From assembly GCF_001612905.1 (NCBI RefSeq), contig NZ_BDBI01000017.1, forward strand, positions 124,001-188,000: a stretch of DNA of 64,000 nt, written 5' to 3'. A model generated the notes under the pieces. The model saw nothing but the letters and a program-made list of their open reading frames with translations. It did not search any database and had not been told where the DNA came from. Shown here piece by piece: positions 18,863 to 27,280 of this stretch (within the stretch, counting starts at the first letter, position 1; each line of letters starts with the position of its first letter). This DNA is from Nocardia ignorata NBRC 108230 (GTDB lineage: Bacteria > Actinomycetota > Actinomycetes > Mycobacteriales > Mycobacteriaceae). Both the position numbers and the translations under genes were made by a program.

Positions 18863-19725
18863 CGCACTCCCTGTCCTCGGTAGGTCACCGCCGCCGCCGT
18901 CGGCCCGCCGTCGGCGGCGACGAACAGCAGCGCACGATTGTCGTGTCCCGCCGCTCGCGCGGCGACATAGGCGCCGGTGAGGGCGGAGGTATGGGCGTCA
19001 CCGGCGAAGTCGTCGGTCACCACCGCCGCGACGCCGAGTTCGCGCGCCAGTTCGGTGGCGAATTCCGGCGTCGGCTTACCGCACACCAGCACTGTATCGG
19101 CCGCGTCGAGACCGTCGGTGGTCAGTGCGTCGCGTGCCGCGATCACCGCGTGCTCGACGAGTTCGGCTGTGCCGGTGGCGAGTTCGACCGTCAGCGCCGA
19201 GCGTCCCTCGGCGCCCATCTCGGTGAGAGCCACATACCCCTGCGCATCGGGCAGGGTGTCACCGGCGCTCACGTGGACGTCACCGAAACCGGGAACGTCG
19301 GCCCGGTTCTCGAGGACGAACGCCGCACCGACAGGCTGGAACGGGAAGTGCGCGTCCGCGCTCATCGACGGATGCGCGTCACCGGAGACGATCACCACGT
19401 GCCCGTTGGGCAGGTCGGCCAGCAGCGAGGCGGCCACGCCGATGGCGTTTACCGGCCCGCAGGCGCCGTTCATCAGGTCGAACGACAGGCACGGCACATC
19501 GCCGGGCCGGTATTCGAGGCCCACACCGGCGGCCTGCTGGATGAGCGCGGCCACCGCCGGTTCCACCAGGTTGGCGTCGCGGTACACCCCGACATTGATG
19601 AGCGCGTCGACCTGCTCGTGCGGACAGCCCGCCGCGTCGAGCGCGGCGCGGGCGGCCTCGGCCGCCTGACCCACCGAGCTGACGCCGCCGGTGCGTGTGA
19701 TCGCCGCCGAAATGATAATTCCCAT
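18859..19725 (-). CDS. KAS III/thiolase-fold protein, probable partner ketosynthase
   Basis: The 288-residue protein is shorter than a normal KAS III (about 330). The nucleophile region is present as FDLMNGACGPVNA with a cysteine near residue 89, and the second half keeps the thiolase repeat (ALLFVAADGG). The histidine and asparagine of the usual Cys-His-Asn triad are not clearly in place: the region where GNT-type asparagine is expected reads GDAHTSAL. It may act as a helper subunit of the adjacent, complete ketosynthase, as known for paired OleA-like proteins of lipstatin and nocardiolactone loci. It starts 6 bases after the partner gene. Confidence 0.8.
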   Translation of the reverse strand: MGIIISAAITRTGGVSSVGQAAEAARAALDAAGCPHEQVDALINVGVYRDANLVEPAVAALIQQAAGVGLEYRPGDVPCLSFDLMNGACGPVNAIGVAASLLADLPNGHVVIVSGDAHPSMSADAHFPFQPVGAAFVLENRADVPGFGDVHVSAGDTLPDAQGYVALTEMGAEGRSALTVELATGTAELVEHAVIAARDALTTDGLDAADTVLVCGKPTPEFATELARELGVAAVVTDDFAGDAHTSALTGAYVAARAAGHDNRALLFVAADGGPTAAAVTYRGQGVR

Positions 19726-19731
19726 ACTGTC

Positions 19732-20769
19732 CTATACCCGAAGATCGCCCAGTGTCACCGACAAAAATCCCGCGACCACCCCGGAGGCGGCGGGCACGAG
19801 CAACACCTTCGACCCCGGTGCGATCCGGCCGTCCCGCAGCGCGTCGTGCAGAACGACGAAATGTGAAGTCGACGCGGTGTTTCCGTACTTGTCGAGCACG
19901 GCGAGCTTGGGTGGCATCACCGAGTCGAACTCGCGCTCGGCGATCTTGTCGATCAATTCCACTGCCGGGCCGCTGAATTGGTGGTGGATCAGGTAGTCGT
20001 AGCCCTCGGCGGCGAAACTCGAGTCGCGCTCGGTGAGGAACCGCTGCTGACGCGAAGTCCACAGCAGATACCGCGATTCGTTGTGCATCGCCCGGTTGTC
20101 GGTGTAGAGCGCCACGCCCGCGCTCCGGTCGCTCGGCATACCGAGACACAACTTCGCGTAGGCGGCGCTGGTATTGAGTTCCACATAGTCCAGGCCGGGC
20201 CCGTCGGTGGCCTCGAGCAGCACGGCCGCGCCCGCGTCGCCGACGGTGAGCGAAGCGAATTGCGGGTCGTACTTCTCGGAGATCTCGCGGACCGCGGTGT
20301 CGGAGATCGGCGTGATGCACTCACCGGAGACCACCAGGCCGCGTTTCACCGCGCCGGACCGGATCATCCTGTCCAGCACCAGAACTCCGGTCAGCATGCC
20401 CGCGCAGGCATTGGAGACGTCGAAATGTATCGCGCGGGTGGCGCCGAGGGTGTTGCGCAGCATCAACGCGAACGACGGTTCCAGGCAGAAATCGGTGCCA
20501 CGGGTGCGGGTGATCGAACACGAGATCACCACATCGAGGTCGGCGGCCTCGTAGCGCGAGTTGTCCAGTGCGGTACGCGCGGCGGCGAGGGCGATGGTGA
20601 ACGAGTCCTCGTCGTCACCGCGCACCCGGCGGGCCCTGACCCCGCTGACCTTCTCCAGATCCAGCGGCGCCTCGACGGCCAGCCTGCTCATCAGTTCCGT
20701 CGTGGTCAGCTCGCGGGACGGCAGGTACGCGCCGATCGCTTCGATTGTCGATCTCACCATGTGTGTCAC
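19732..20769 (-). CDS. Beta-ketoacyl-ACP synthase III family enzyme
   Basis: The 345-residue enzyme is a complete KAS III-like ketosynthase: catalytic cysteine in FDVSNACAGML (about residue 121), histidine in DYLIHHQFS and asparagine in DKYGNTASTS. Such enzymes join an acyl-CoA or acyl-ACP starter to malonyl-ACP or to a second acyl chain. It is the first gene of a leftward operon with a second, incomplete ketosynthase, a membrane protein, a glycosyltransferase and an adenylating ligase. The divergent P450 gene starts 101 bases away. It differs from the housekeeping FabH by its context, and the product of the locus is unknown. Confidence 0.88.
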   Translation of the reverse strand: MTHMVRSTIEAIGAYLPSRELTTTELMSRLAVEAPLDLEKVSGVRARRVRGDDEDSFTIALAAARTALDNSRYEAADLDVVISCSITRTRGTDFCLEPSFALMLRNTLGATRAIHFDVSNACAGMLTGVLVLDRMIRSGAVKRGLVVSGECITPISDTAVREISEKYDPQFASLTVGDAGAAVLLEATDGPGLDYVELNTSAAYAKLCLGMPSDRSAGVALYTDNRAMHNESRYLLWTSRQQRFLTERDSSFAAEGYDYLIHHQFSGPAVELIDKIAEREFDSVMPPKLAVLDKYGNTASTSHFVVLHDALRDGRIAPGSKVLLVPAASGVVAGFLSVTLGDLRV

Positions 20770-20832
20770 TTCCAGCTATCGCGCGAAGGCCGACTCCGCC
20801 ACCGCGCGTGCCGCCGATCCTAGTCACAGACC

Positions 20833-20861
20833 TTCACTAATCGGGCCTGGTCAGCTAGATT
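20833..20861 (+). promoter_or_regulatory. Probable SigA-type promoter of a leaderless P450 mRNA
   Basis: TTCACT (20833-20838) and TAGATT (20856-20861) are 17 bases apart and match the -35 and -10 consensus. The GTG start of the P450 gene is 9 bases after the -10 box, which is where transcription would begin, so the mRNA is probably leaderless. Confidence 0.5.
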
Positions 20862-20869
20862 CTGCCGGG

Positions 20870-22078
20870 GTGTGGAGTACTGCTCGTCGCCGTGAACTCA
20901 CCCTACTAGCCGCAGGTCAGCCCTGGTTACCGGGCTTATTGCTGCTGGGACGGGTCGCGCGGCCGGTGCGCAAAGTGCCCGCACTCGGTTGGTTCGTCGC
21001 CGATCCCGTGATCGCCAGGCAGATCTACAACGACAGCACGCACTTCAGCATCGTCTCCGAGGGGGCGGCCGGGCACTGGTGGTCGCAGGTGATCGGTGAC
21101 TGGGTGCAGGACCTGTTCGAAGGCCCGGGGCACACCGAGTTGCGCACCAAGGTGCGTGACCTGTTCACCTTGACCCATACCGACGCGCTGGTCCGGCGGG
21201 TCATCGGCCCCGATCTGCGCGATCTGCGGGAGCGGCTGGCGGCGGGCGAGACCGTCGACATGGCCGCCCGCGCGCAGATCCTCGTCGGCCGCAGCGTCTC
21301 CGACCTGGTCGGTATGCGGCCCGAGGACATCGCCGCGGCCATCGGCGGCGATCCCGACGCCGATCAGGACGCGCTGTTCCTTCGCCTGTTCCATCATGTG
21401 GAGGAGCTGGTCAACCTGGGGTTCGGCACCATGACCTCCACCACCCTCGACTCGGTCGCGGTGGCGCGGGCCAGGGAACTGGCCACCCGGCTCGCCGTGA
21501 ATGTTCCCGCCGCCTACGAGCGCGCCGACCCCGACACCACCCTCGGCCGCTGCCGCGAGCTCGGCCTCGCCGTCGAACACGCGGCCGGGCTGGCGATCCT
21601 CATGGCGGTCGCGGGCACCGACACCCTGGCCAGCGCCATGACCAGGATGGTCGCGATCATGCACGACAGTGACCAGCACCGCGCCCTGCTCGCCGCCCCG
21701 CACCGCCTACCCGACGCGGTCCGCGAGACCCTGCGCGTCACGAGCCCCGCCTACCTCGTCGGGCGCTCCGTCACCGCCGACGTCCGCGTCGCCGACCGCG
21801 ATCTGAAAGCAGGCGATCACGTCAAAATCCTCACCTGGACCATCAACAACGCCGCGGGCGATTTCGACATCCACCGCGACTACAACCCCGAAACACGCCA
21901 GCTCTGGTTCGGCGGCGGCCGCCACCTGTGCCTGGGCGCGCAACTCGTCCACTCCGAACTCACCGCCCTGCTCGAATCCCTCACTGCCGCAGGCCGTCCC
22001 TGGGAAATCGTCGAACGCCGCTACCGCCGCAAAGTCTTCATCCCCACCTACGAATCCCTGCGCATCCGGCTCACCTGA
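20870..22078 (+). CDS. Cytochrome P450
   Basis: The 402-residue protein has the P450 signatures: I-helix oxygen-binding motif AGTDT (near residue 250), the K-helix ExxR as ETLR, and the heme loop FGGGRHLCLG with the axial cysteine at about residue 354. It has no membrane anchor, so it is a soluble bacterial P450 needing a separate ferredoxin. The GTG at 20870 is chosen because VWSTARRREL begins the family-like region and a promoter fits immediately before it. Divergent from the KAS III operon across a 100-base gap, it probably hydroxylates or oxidises the product of that locus. Confidence 0.88.
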   Translation: MWSTARRRELTLLAAGQPWLPGLLLLGRVARPVRKVPALGWFVADPVIARQIYNDSTHFSIVSEGAAGHWWSQVIGDWVQDLFEGPGHTELRTKVRDLFTLTHTDALVRRVIGPDLRDLRERLAAGETVDMAARAQILVGRSVSDLVGMRPEDIAAAIGGDPDADQDALFLRLFHHVEELVNLGFGTMTSTTLDSVAVARARELATRLAVNVPAAYERADPDTTLGRCRELGLAVEHAAGLAILMAVAGTDTLASAMTRMVAIMHDSDQHRALLAAPHRLPDAVRETLRVTSPAYLVGRSVTADVRVADRDLKAGDHVKILTWTINNAAGDFDIHRDYNPETRQLWFGGGRHLCLGAQLVHSELTALLESLTAAGRPWEIVERRYRRKVFIPTYESLRIRLT

Positions 22079-22104
22079 TCTCCGCCGAGAGGAGTGAGTG
22101 ACTT

Positions 22105-22119
22105 CACACGGGATGTGTG
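22105..22119. promoter_or_regulatory. Inverted repeat upstream of the XRE-ImmA gene
   Basis: CACAC-GGGAT-GTGTG is a perfect palindrome with 5-base arms, 14 bases before the ATG of the XRE-type regulator. It is a likely autoregulatory site. Confidence 0.5.
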
Positions 22120-22132
22120 CGAAAATCGCACC

Positions 22133-23233
22133 ATGCCCGACGAGAGCGTCTGGATCGAAATCGGCGATCGCGTGCGCGAGAGCCGACTTTCGGCTGGCTT
22201 GTCCCAGGAGCAGTTGGCACGCCGAATCTCGTCCGAACGCAGCAAGATCGCGAAGATCGAGTCCGGAACACGGCAGATCAACGCCGTGGAGCTCACCCGG
22301 TTGGCCGCCGCGTTGGGAATGCCAATCGGGCATTTCTTGTACGCACGTCCCGAGGTGATCTCCCGCAGGACACCGCTGGACGAAGACACCACTTCGCCGG
22401 CGGCGCGGCAGTCGTACCGAATAGAGGCGGCCCTCACGGCCTGGTTACGCGATGTCCGGGACGTTCGCGAATTGGGGTGCCTGCGATCGTCTGAACCGCT
22501 GCGATACCCGAAGAAGGTGAGCGACGCGGCCGATGCACGGGCCGCTGCGCGCTGGGTGCGTGAGCAACTGAGTCTGGGTACGGAACCGATTTCGACGATG
22601 ATGTCGGCATGTGAGAAGGCTGGCCAGCTCATCTTGGTGACCGATCTGCCAGGTGACGGCGCGTCGGTCGTAGACGACGAGCTCGCCGTTGCCGTAGTCA
22701 GCCGGACGGGGGATCCGGGGAGGCGGCGTGCGACCGCCGCCCACGAACTTGGTCACTTGGTGCTCGGTGACGAATATTCGAGTGACCTCGGGGGAGGCGT
22801 CGCAGCCGCGAGGGGGGAACGGGAAGCTGTTGTCGACGCCTTCGCAGCGGAGTTTCTCCTGCCGATCCAGGCTCTGCGCGCGACGGCGCGCTGTGAAGAC
22901 CTGCGCACCGCGCTGATCGTGAGTGCGGCCGAATATCGGACTTCGTGGACTCTGGCCGTCTGCCAAGCGGGCGTGGCAGGGCTGATAGAGCCAACCGGCC
23001 TCAAACGATGGCGCGCCGCACCGAAACCGACACGCGCGGAAATGATGCAGGCCGTTGGGTGGGCACCTCAACCGGACTTCGAAAAGGTGTGTGTTCCACC
23101 GAGTTACGCCGACGCGGTCCTGTCCGCATGGCGTGCTCGTCGGCTCACTGCCCGACGTGCCGTGGAACTGATGCACGGCCAGCTCTCGATCGAAGACCTC
23201 GGTCCGGTCGACGAGGATGTCACCGAGCCATGA
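22133..23233 (+). CDS. XRE-family regulator fused to ImmA/IrrE zinc metallopeptidase
   Basis: The 366-residue protein has an N-terminal helix-turn-helix of the XRE type (residues about 8-62, LSQEQLARRISSERSKIAKIESGTR) and an ImmA/IrrE (COG2856) domain with the zinc site HELGHLVLGDEY near residue 205. In mobile elements ImmA cleaves a repressor on stress; in deinococci IrrE turns on the damage response. Here the next gene, a PIN-domain protein, overlaps by four bases (ATGA), so the peptidase-regulator probably controls or neutralises it. The ATG at 22133 is preferred to a GTG at 22094 whose Shine-Dalgarno would be only one base away. Confidence 0.85.
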   Translation: MPDESVWIEIGDRVRESRLSAGLSQEQLARRISSERSKIAKIESGTRQINAVELTRLAAALGMPIGHFLYARPEVISRRTPLDEDTTSPAARQSYRIEAALTAWLRDVRDVRELGCLRSSEPLRYPKKVSDAADARAAARWVREQLSLGTEPISTMMSACEKAGQLILVTDLPGDGASVVDDELAVAVVSRTGDPGRRRATAAHELGHLVLGDEYSSDLGGGVAAARGEREAVVDAFAAEFLLPIQALRATARCEDLRTALIVSAAEYRTSWTLAVCQAGVAGLIEPTGLKRWRAAPKPTRAEMMQAVGWAPQPDFEKVCVPPSYADAVLSAWRARRLTARRAVELMHGQLSIEDLGPVDEDVTEP

Positions 23234-23766
23234 CATCCGAACTGCGGTTGGTCTTCGACGCGACGTGTCTGAACCATTTCGCGAGGATCGACAGAATAGA
23301 TGTACTCGGCCATCTTCTCGTCGGTTGTGTCTGCACGACAACGGAATTAGTCCGAGAAGAGCTTCGCAACGGTGTTAACCAGCATGCGTCGATTGCGTCC
23401 GCGCTCGAAGCCGACTGGTTGGGAATCGATCAGCTCGATGCATTCGAAGCGTTGCTGGCCTTCGAACGGTGGACGCGCCGCATCGGCTCCGGCAGTCGCG
23501 ATGTGGGTGAAGCAAGTGTATTCGCGGTCGCTGAACTGAACGGTGCTATCGCGATCTGTGACGACGCAGCGGCAACAAAGGTGGCCAGGCGATACGACCT
23601 CGAGACTCATGGCACCTTGTGGTTGCTCGCATGGTCCTGTCGGTTGGGAAAGTTGGGGATCGGTGAGGGGGCAACGCTGATCGAGATGCTGGTCGACTCC
23701 GGCATGCGATTGCCATGCAGCGGGTCCGGATTCGCACAGTGGGCGGGGCAACACGGCCTGCTGTGA
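23230..23766 (+). CDS. PIN-domain (DUF3368-like) putative nuclease toxin
   Basis: The 178-residue protein has the pattern of PIN-like nucleases: LVFDATCLNHFARI (first acidic residue), TTELVREEL, and GEASVFAVAELNGAIAICDDAAATKVARRY with further acids. This pattern resembles DUF3368-type PIN proteins. The ATG at 23230 overlaps the stop of the XRE-ImmA gene. The pair looks like a toxin-antitoxin or stress-response module in which the regulator/peptidase restrains an RNase. Substrate and activity are not known. Confidence 0.75.
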   Translation: MTSELRLVFDATCLNHFARIDRIDVLGHLLVGCVCTTTELVREELRNGVNQHASIASALEADWLGIDQLDAFEALLAFERWTRRIGSGSRDVGEASVFAVAELNGAIAICDDAAATKVARRYDLETHGTLWLLAWSCRLGKLGIGEGATLIEMLVDSGMRLPCSGSGFAQWAGQHGLL

Positions 23767-23787
23767 CACCGTCGGCAGTTCGGTATC

Positions 23788-24429
23788 TTAACCACTACGT
23801 CCCACCTCAGGGAGTTGTGGAGAAATTGTGCCCTTGTGCAGGGTGTGCACGCGGGTGCATGCCACCTCGAGGAGGGCGGGGTCGTGGCTGATGAGGAGGA
23901 CGCCGAGGGTAGTGGCGTGCTGGACGACCAGGCGGATGACGGCGGCGGTTGTCGCCGCGTCGAGCATGGCGGTCGGTTCGTCGAGGAGTAGGTAGCGCGG
24001 GCTCTGGGCGAGGGCGCGGGCCAGGCAGGCGCGTTGGAGTTGGCCTTCGCTGAGGGTGTGGGGGCGGCGGTCGAGGAGGTCGGGGGTGAGGCCGACGGTG
24101 GTCGCCAGGGCGGGGATATCGATGGGGCGGCGGTGGATTCGGGCGGGTTCGGCGATGATCTGTGCCACGGTGAAGTGGGGATTGGTCGCGGCGCGCGGGG
24201 ATTGGAAGACCATGGCTGTGGTGCCGCGTGCGCGTCGGGGTGGTACGCCGTCGACTGTGACCCGTCCCGCATCGGGTGTGCGCAGACCTGCCAAGGTGGC
24301 AGCGAGAGTTGTTTTGCCCGAACCGGATTCGCCGCCGAGTCCGACGATCTCACCGGGCGAGATCGTCAGCGTCACGTCGTCGAGTACGGGGCTGCCGTAG
24401 CCGACAGTGATCGAATCAGCGATGAGCAC
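23788..24429 (-). CDS. ABC transporter ATPase, second subunit (Dpp/Opp/Nik type)
   Basis: The 213-residue ATPase has Walker A GESGSGKTT, the Q-loop region MVFQSPRAATNPHFT, the signature LSEGQLQRACLARAL and Walker B YLLLDEPTAML. It lacks the C-terminal oligopeptide/nickel transporter extension and is shorter than most DppF homologues (about 330). The GTG at 24429 is used because GGAAAGG lies 8 bases before it; it overlaps the end of the first ATPase gene by 14 bases. It is the last gene of a five-gene importer operon. Confidence 0.88.
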   Translation of the reverse strand: MLIADSITVGYGSPVLDDVTLTISPGEIVGLGGESGSGKTTLAATLAGLRTPDAGRVTVDGVPPRRARGTTAMVFQSPRAATNPHFTVAQIIAEPARIHRRPIDIPALATTVGLTPDLLDRRPHTLSEGQLQRACLARALAQSPRYLLLDEPTAMLDAATTAAVIRLVVQHATTLGVLLISHDPALLEVACTRVHTLHKGTISPQLPEVGRSG

Positions 24430-25483
24430 CGTCGACACCTTTCCGAATCATGCGTTGCCGCTGCGGGACCAGCGCAGTAGGCCCACCCGCGTAGGGGCAG
24501 ATGGCGGACAGATTCGTCAGCTCCCGTGGTGGATGGGGGAGTGGGTGCAGACCGTTCTCCGGCAGCGCGGCGAGCAGATCGCGCGTGTAGTCGTGCCACG
24601 GATCCGCGAACACCTCGGCCGCGGGCCCCACCTCCATCAACCGCGAGGCGTACATGATCGCCACCGTGTCGGCGATCCCCGCCCGCAGCAGGTGACTCAG
24701 ATCGTGGGTGATGAGCAGGACGGCCGCACCCGCGTCGGCGCACTCACGCAGCAGGGCGCCGATCCGATCGGTGTGATCGCGGTCCAGCCCGGCCGTCGGT
24801 TCGTCGGCGACGATCACCGCCGGATCGCCGGCCAACGCCGCCGCGACCGCCGCCCGCTGGGCCATTCCGCCGGACAGTTGGTGCGGATAGAGGTCCAGCG
24901 CTGTGCGTTCGAGCCCGGCTCGGCGCAGCAGGTCTGCCGGTGTATGCAAGGTTCCCAGCGCCGCAACAGTTTCCGCGAGCTGCGAGCCGATCGTGCGAAC
25001 CGGCGTGAAATGTGTGCTCGCGGACTGAGGGACCAATGCGATATGACGACCACGGTACGGCTCGACCTGGCGACGACGCGCCGACCAACGGGATGCGCTG
25101 CCTTTGCCCTTATCTGTGCGGAGTTGCTCCGCAGTCCCCGGAATCGGTTGATCGCTGTCGAATTCTGAAGGGCGAGGTTCAGTTCCAGCGCTCGCCGGCG
25201 AGCGCGATCCGACGCGGTCACCGACGATGTGCACGATCCGACCACGAAGTTCGAGTTGAACAGACCCACTCACCACCGCCGCCTGCGGCAAGACCCCCAT
25301 CACCGCACTCGCGACAAGCGACTTCCCGCAACCGGATTCACCGACGAGCGCCGTGACCGTGCCTGCCGCAACCTCGAGCGACACCTCACTCACCGCATGC
25401 ACGACGCCACGTCGCACGGGGATCCGCACCGTCAGCCCATTGATCCGCAGTCCCTCACAGGGGCTTACGCCGACCCCGTTCAT
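24416..25483 (-). CDS. ABC transporter ATPase, first subunit (Dpp/Opp/Nik type)
   Basis: The 355-residue ATPase has Walker A GESGCGKS, the signature LSGGMAQRAAVAAAL, Walker B VIVADEPTAGLD and the DppD-type C-terminus with a cysteine (LSAICPYAGGP). Between Walker A and the Q-loop there is an unusual hydrophilic insertion of about 45 residues (SPASAGTEPRPSEFDSD and onward). The ATG at 25483 overlaps the preceding permease stop (ATGA). Together with the following ATPase it powers the importer. Confidence 0.88.
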   Translation of the reverse strand: MNGVGVSPCEGLRINGLTVRIPVRRGVVHAVSEVSLEVAAGTVTALVGESGCGKSLVASAVMGVLPQAAVVSGSVQLELRGRIVHIVGDRVGSRSPASAGTEPRPSEFDSDQPIPGTAEQLRTDKGKGSASRWSARRRQVEPYRGRHIALVPQSASTHFTPVRTIGSQLAETVAALGTLHTPADLLRRAGLERTALDLYPHQLSGGMAQRAAVAAALAGDPAVIVADEPTAGLDRDHTDRIGALLRECADAGAAVLLITHDLSHLLRAGIADTVAIMYASRLMEVGPAAEVFADPWHDYTRDLLAALPENGLHPLPHPPRELTNLSAICPYAGGPTALVPQRQRMIRKGVDGAHR

Positions 25484-26310
25484 CGCGGCATCCGGGAAAA
25501 TGCGGGCGGCAACAGAATCCCCCGGAGCGACGACCCGGCCACAGCGACCGCAATGGTCGTCACCACCAGGAATCCCGCCGGGAACACCAATGTCCACCAC
25601 CCGCCGAGTAACAGCGAACCCCGCGCCTCCTCCAACAGCGTGCCGAGGCTCGGTTCGTGCGGCGGCAACCCGAACCCGAGGAACGACAGCGTCGATTCAT
25701 GCCAAATCGCGTGTGGCAGAAGCAGAACCACCGCGATCAACGCTTGCGGTGTCACGGCGGGCAACAGGTGCCGGGTGAACAGATGGGTGCGTCCGGCACC
25801 GGCCAGCACTGCGGCAGCCACATAGTCGCGTTCACGCAGGCTCAGGCTCTCCGCCCGCACGATCCGCGCCACCTGAACCCAATGCGTGAGCCCGATGGAC
25901 AACACCACGGCCACGGTATTGCCCCGGAACAGCGCGACGATCACGATGCCCAGCAGCAGATGCGGCAGGGCATTGGCGGTGTCGGCGAACCGCATCAGTA
26001 CCCGGTCGACCCGCCCGCCTACCAGCGCCGATACCGCACCGACCAGCACGCCGAGCACCGTCGACACCGCCGCCGCGCACACCGCGACCACCAGCGAGGT
26101 GCGCAGCGCCGCCGCGATCCGCACGAACAGCGACCGTCCCGCCGCATCGGTACCGAACCACCACTGCGCCGACGGCGCCTGCCGGGCCTGGGCGAAATCG
26201 GTGAGCCGGTTGTCGACACCACCGAGCCACGGCACGACCAGCGCGTAGATCAACACGGCGACCAGCACCGCGACCGCGACGACCAGCCGTCGCCGAGCAC
26301 GCTCACCCAT
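25480..26310 (-). CDS. ABC transporter permease (DppC/NikC type)
   Basis: The 276-residue membrane protein has about six hydrophobic spans and the permease loop EAA-like segment ERDYVAAAVLAGAGRTHLFTRHLLPAVTPQ. The part before the first core span (FGTDAAGRSLFVRIAAALR) is typical of DppC/OppC. The ATG at 26310 overlaps the upstream permease end by 8 bases. It forms the channel together with the DppB-like permease. Confidence 0.9.
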   Translation of the reverse strand: MGERARRRLVVAVAVLVAVLIYALVVPWLGGVDNRLTDFAQARQAPSAQWWFGTDAAGRSLFVRIAAALRTSLVVAVCAAAVSTVLGVLVGAVSALVGGRVDRVLMRFADTANALPHLLLGIVIVALFRGNTVAVVLSIGLTHWVQVARIVRAESLSLRERDYVAAAVLAGAGRTHLFTRHLLPAVTPQALIAVVLLLPHAIWHESTLSFLGFGLPPHEPSLGTLLEEARGSLLLGGWWTLVFPAGFLVVTTIAVAVAGSSLRGILLPPAFSRMPR

Positions 26311-27280
26311 CGGCCCGCACCCGGGGATCCAGCAGTACCACCGCGATGTCGGCGAGCAGCGAACCGAGTAGCACCGCACCGGTCGTCGCGACTGTCAGTG
26401 TGGCCAGCAACGCCATATCCAGGTCTTTCGCCGATCGCACGAAGGCGCCCGCCACCCCCGGCCAGGAGAAGATCTCCTCCACCAGCACCGCACCGACCAC
26501 CACTTCGGGCAGTCGCGCACCGAGGATCGTGACGAACGGGGCCAGCGAGGAAGGCAGGATGTGGCGGCGGGTGATGGTCGCGGTGTCGATGCCGCGCGTC
26601 ACCGCGCCCACCACGAAGTCCTCACCGCGATTGGCGGCCACCGTTTCCCGCACCGCGAGCAACAACCACGGCAGCTGCGAGACAGCCAGGGCGGCGGCGG
26701 GCAACACCAGGTGCCGCGCGACCTGCGCCGCATCGACCTCGGCGCCCGCGTCGGTGAGACCGGCAGGCGGCAACCACCCGAGCCCCACCGCGAACACCCC
26801 GATCAGGACCAGCGACACCACGAACGGCGGCAGCCCTTGCAGGGCGACGCAGACGGCACTCACCACACGGTCGAGCAGGCCACCGCGACGCATCCCCGCG
26901 ACCACTCCGGCCACGAGCGACACCGCGACCGCCAACGTCATGGCGACCGTCACCAACAGCATCGTCCACGGAATCCGCTGGGCGAGAAGCTCACCCACCG
27001 GCTGGGCGAAGCTGCGCGACACCCCGAGGTCGCCGGTGCACAGGTCGGCGGCCCACTGCGCGTAGAGCCGGTACCAGGGCAGGTCGAGCCCCAACTGCTC
27101 GGCGAGTACCGCGCGGTCGGCGGCGCCGGTGGTGACGTAGCGGTCGCCGAGGTAGCCGACGAGCGGGTCGAACGGTGACACCGCGGCCGCGGCGAACAGC
27201 GCCGCCGACACCGCGACCAGCACCGGAATCATCGTCAGCACCCGACGCCGCGTCATCCGCGCGATGCCACGCCCCCTCAC
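26303..27280 (-). CDS. ABC transporter permease (DppB/NikB type)
   Basis: The 325-residue membrane protein has an N-terminal span after RRRVLTMIPVLV, a periplasmic region with LGLDLPWYRLYAQW, several further spans and the cytoplasmic loop RGIDTATITRRHILPSSLAPF that binds the ATPases. The GTG at 27280 overlaps the stop of the binding-protein gene (GTGA), which fits the coupling seen throughout the operon; an ATG at 27256 is an alternative start and would remove 8 residues. Confidence 0.88.
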   Translation of the reverse strand: MRGRGIARMTRRRVLTMIPVLVAVSAALFAAAAVSPFDPLVGYLGDRYVTTGAADRAVLAEQLGLDLPWYRLYAQWAADLCTGDLGVSRSFAQPVGELLAQRIPWTMLLVTVAMTLAVAVSLVAGVVAGMRRGGLLDRVVSAVCVALQGLPPFVVSLVLIGVFAVGLGWLPPAGLTDAGAEVDAAQVARHLVLPAAALAVSQLPWLLLAVRETVAANRGEDFVVGAVTRGIDTATITRRHILPSSLAPFVTILGARLPEVVVGAVLVEEIFSWPGVAGAFVRSAKDLDMALLATLTVATTGAVLLGSLLADIAVVLLDPRVRADG

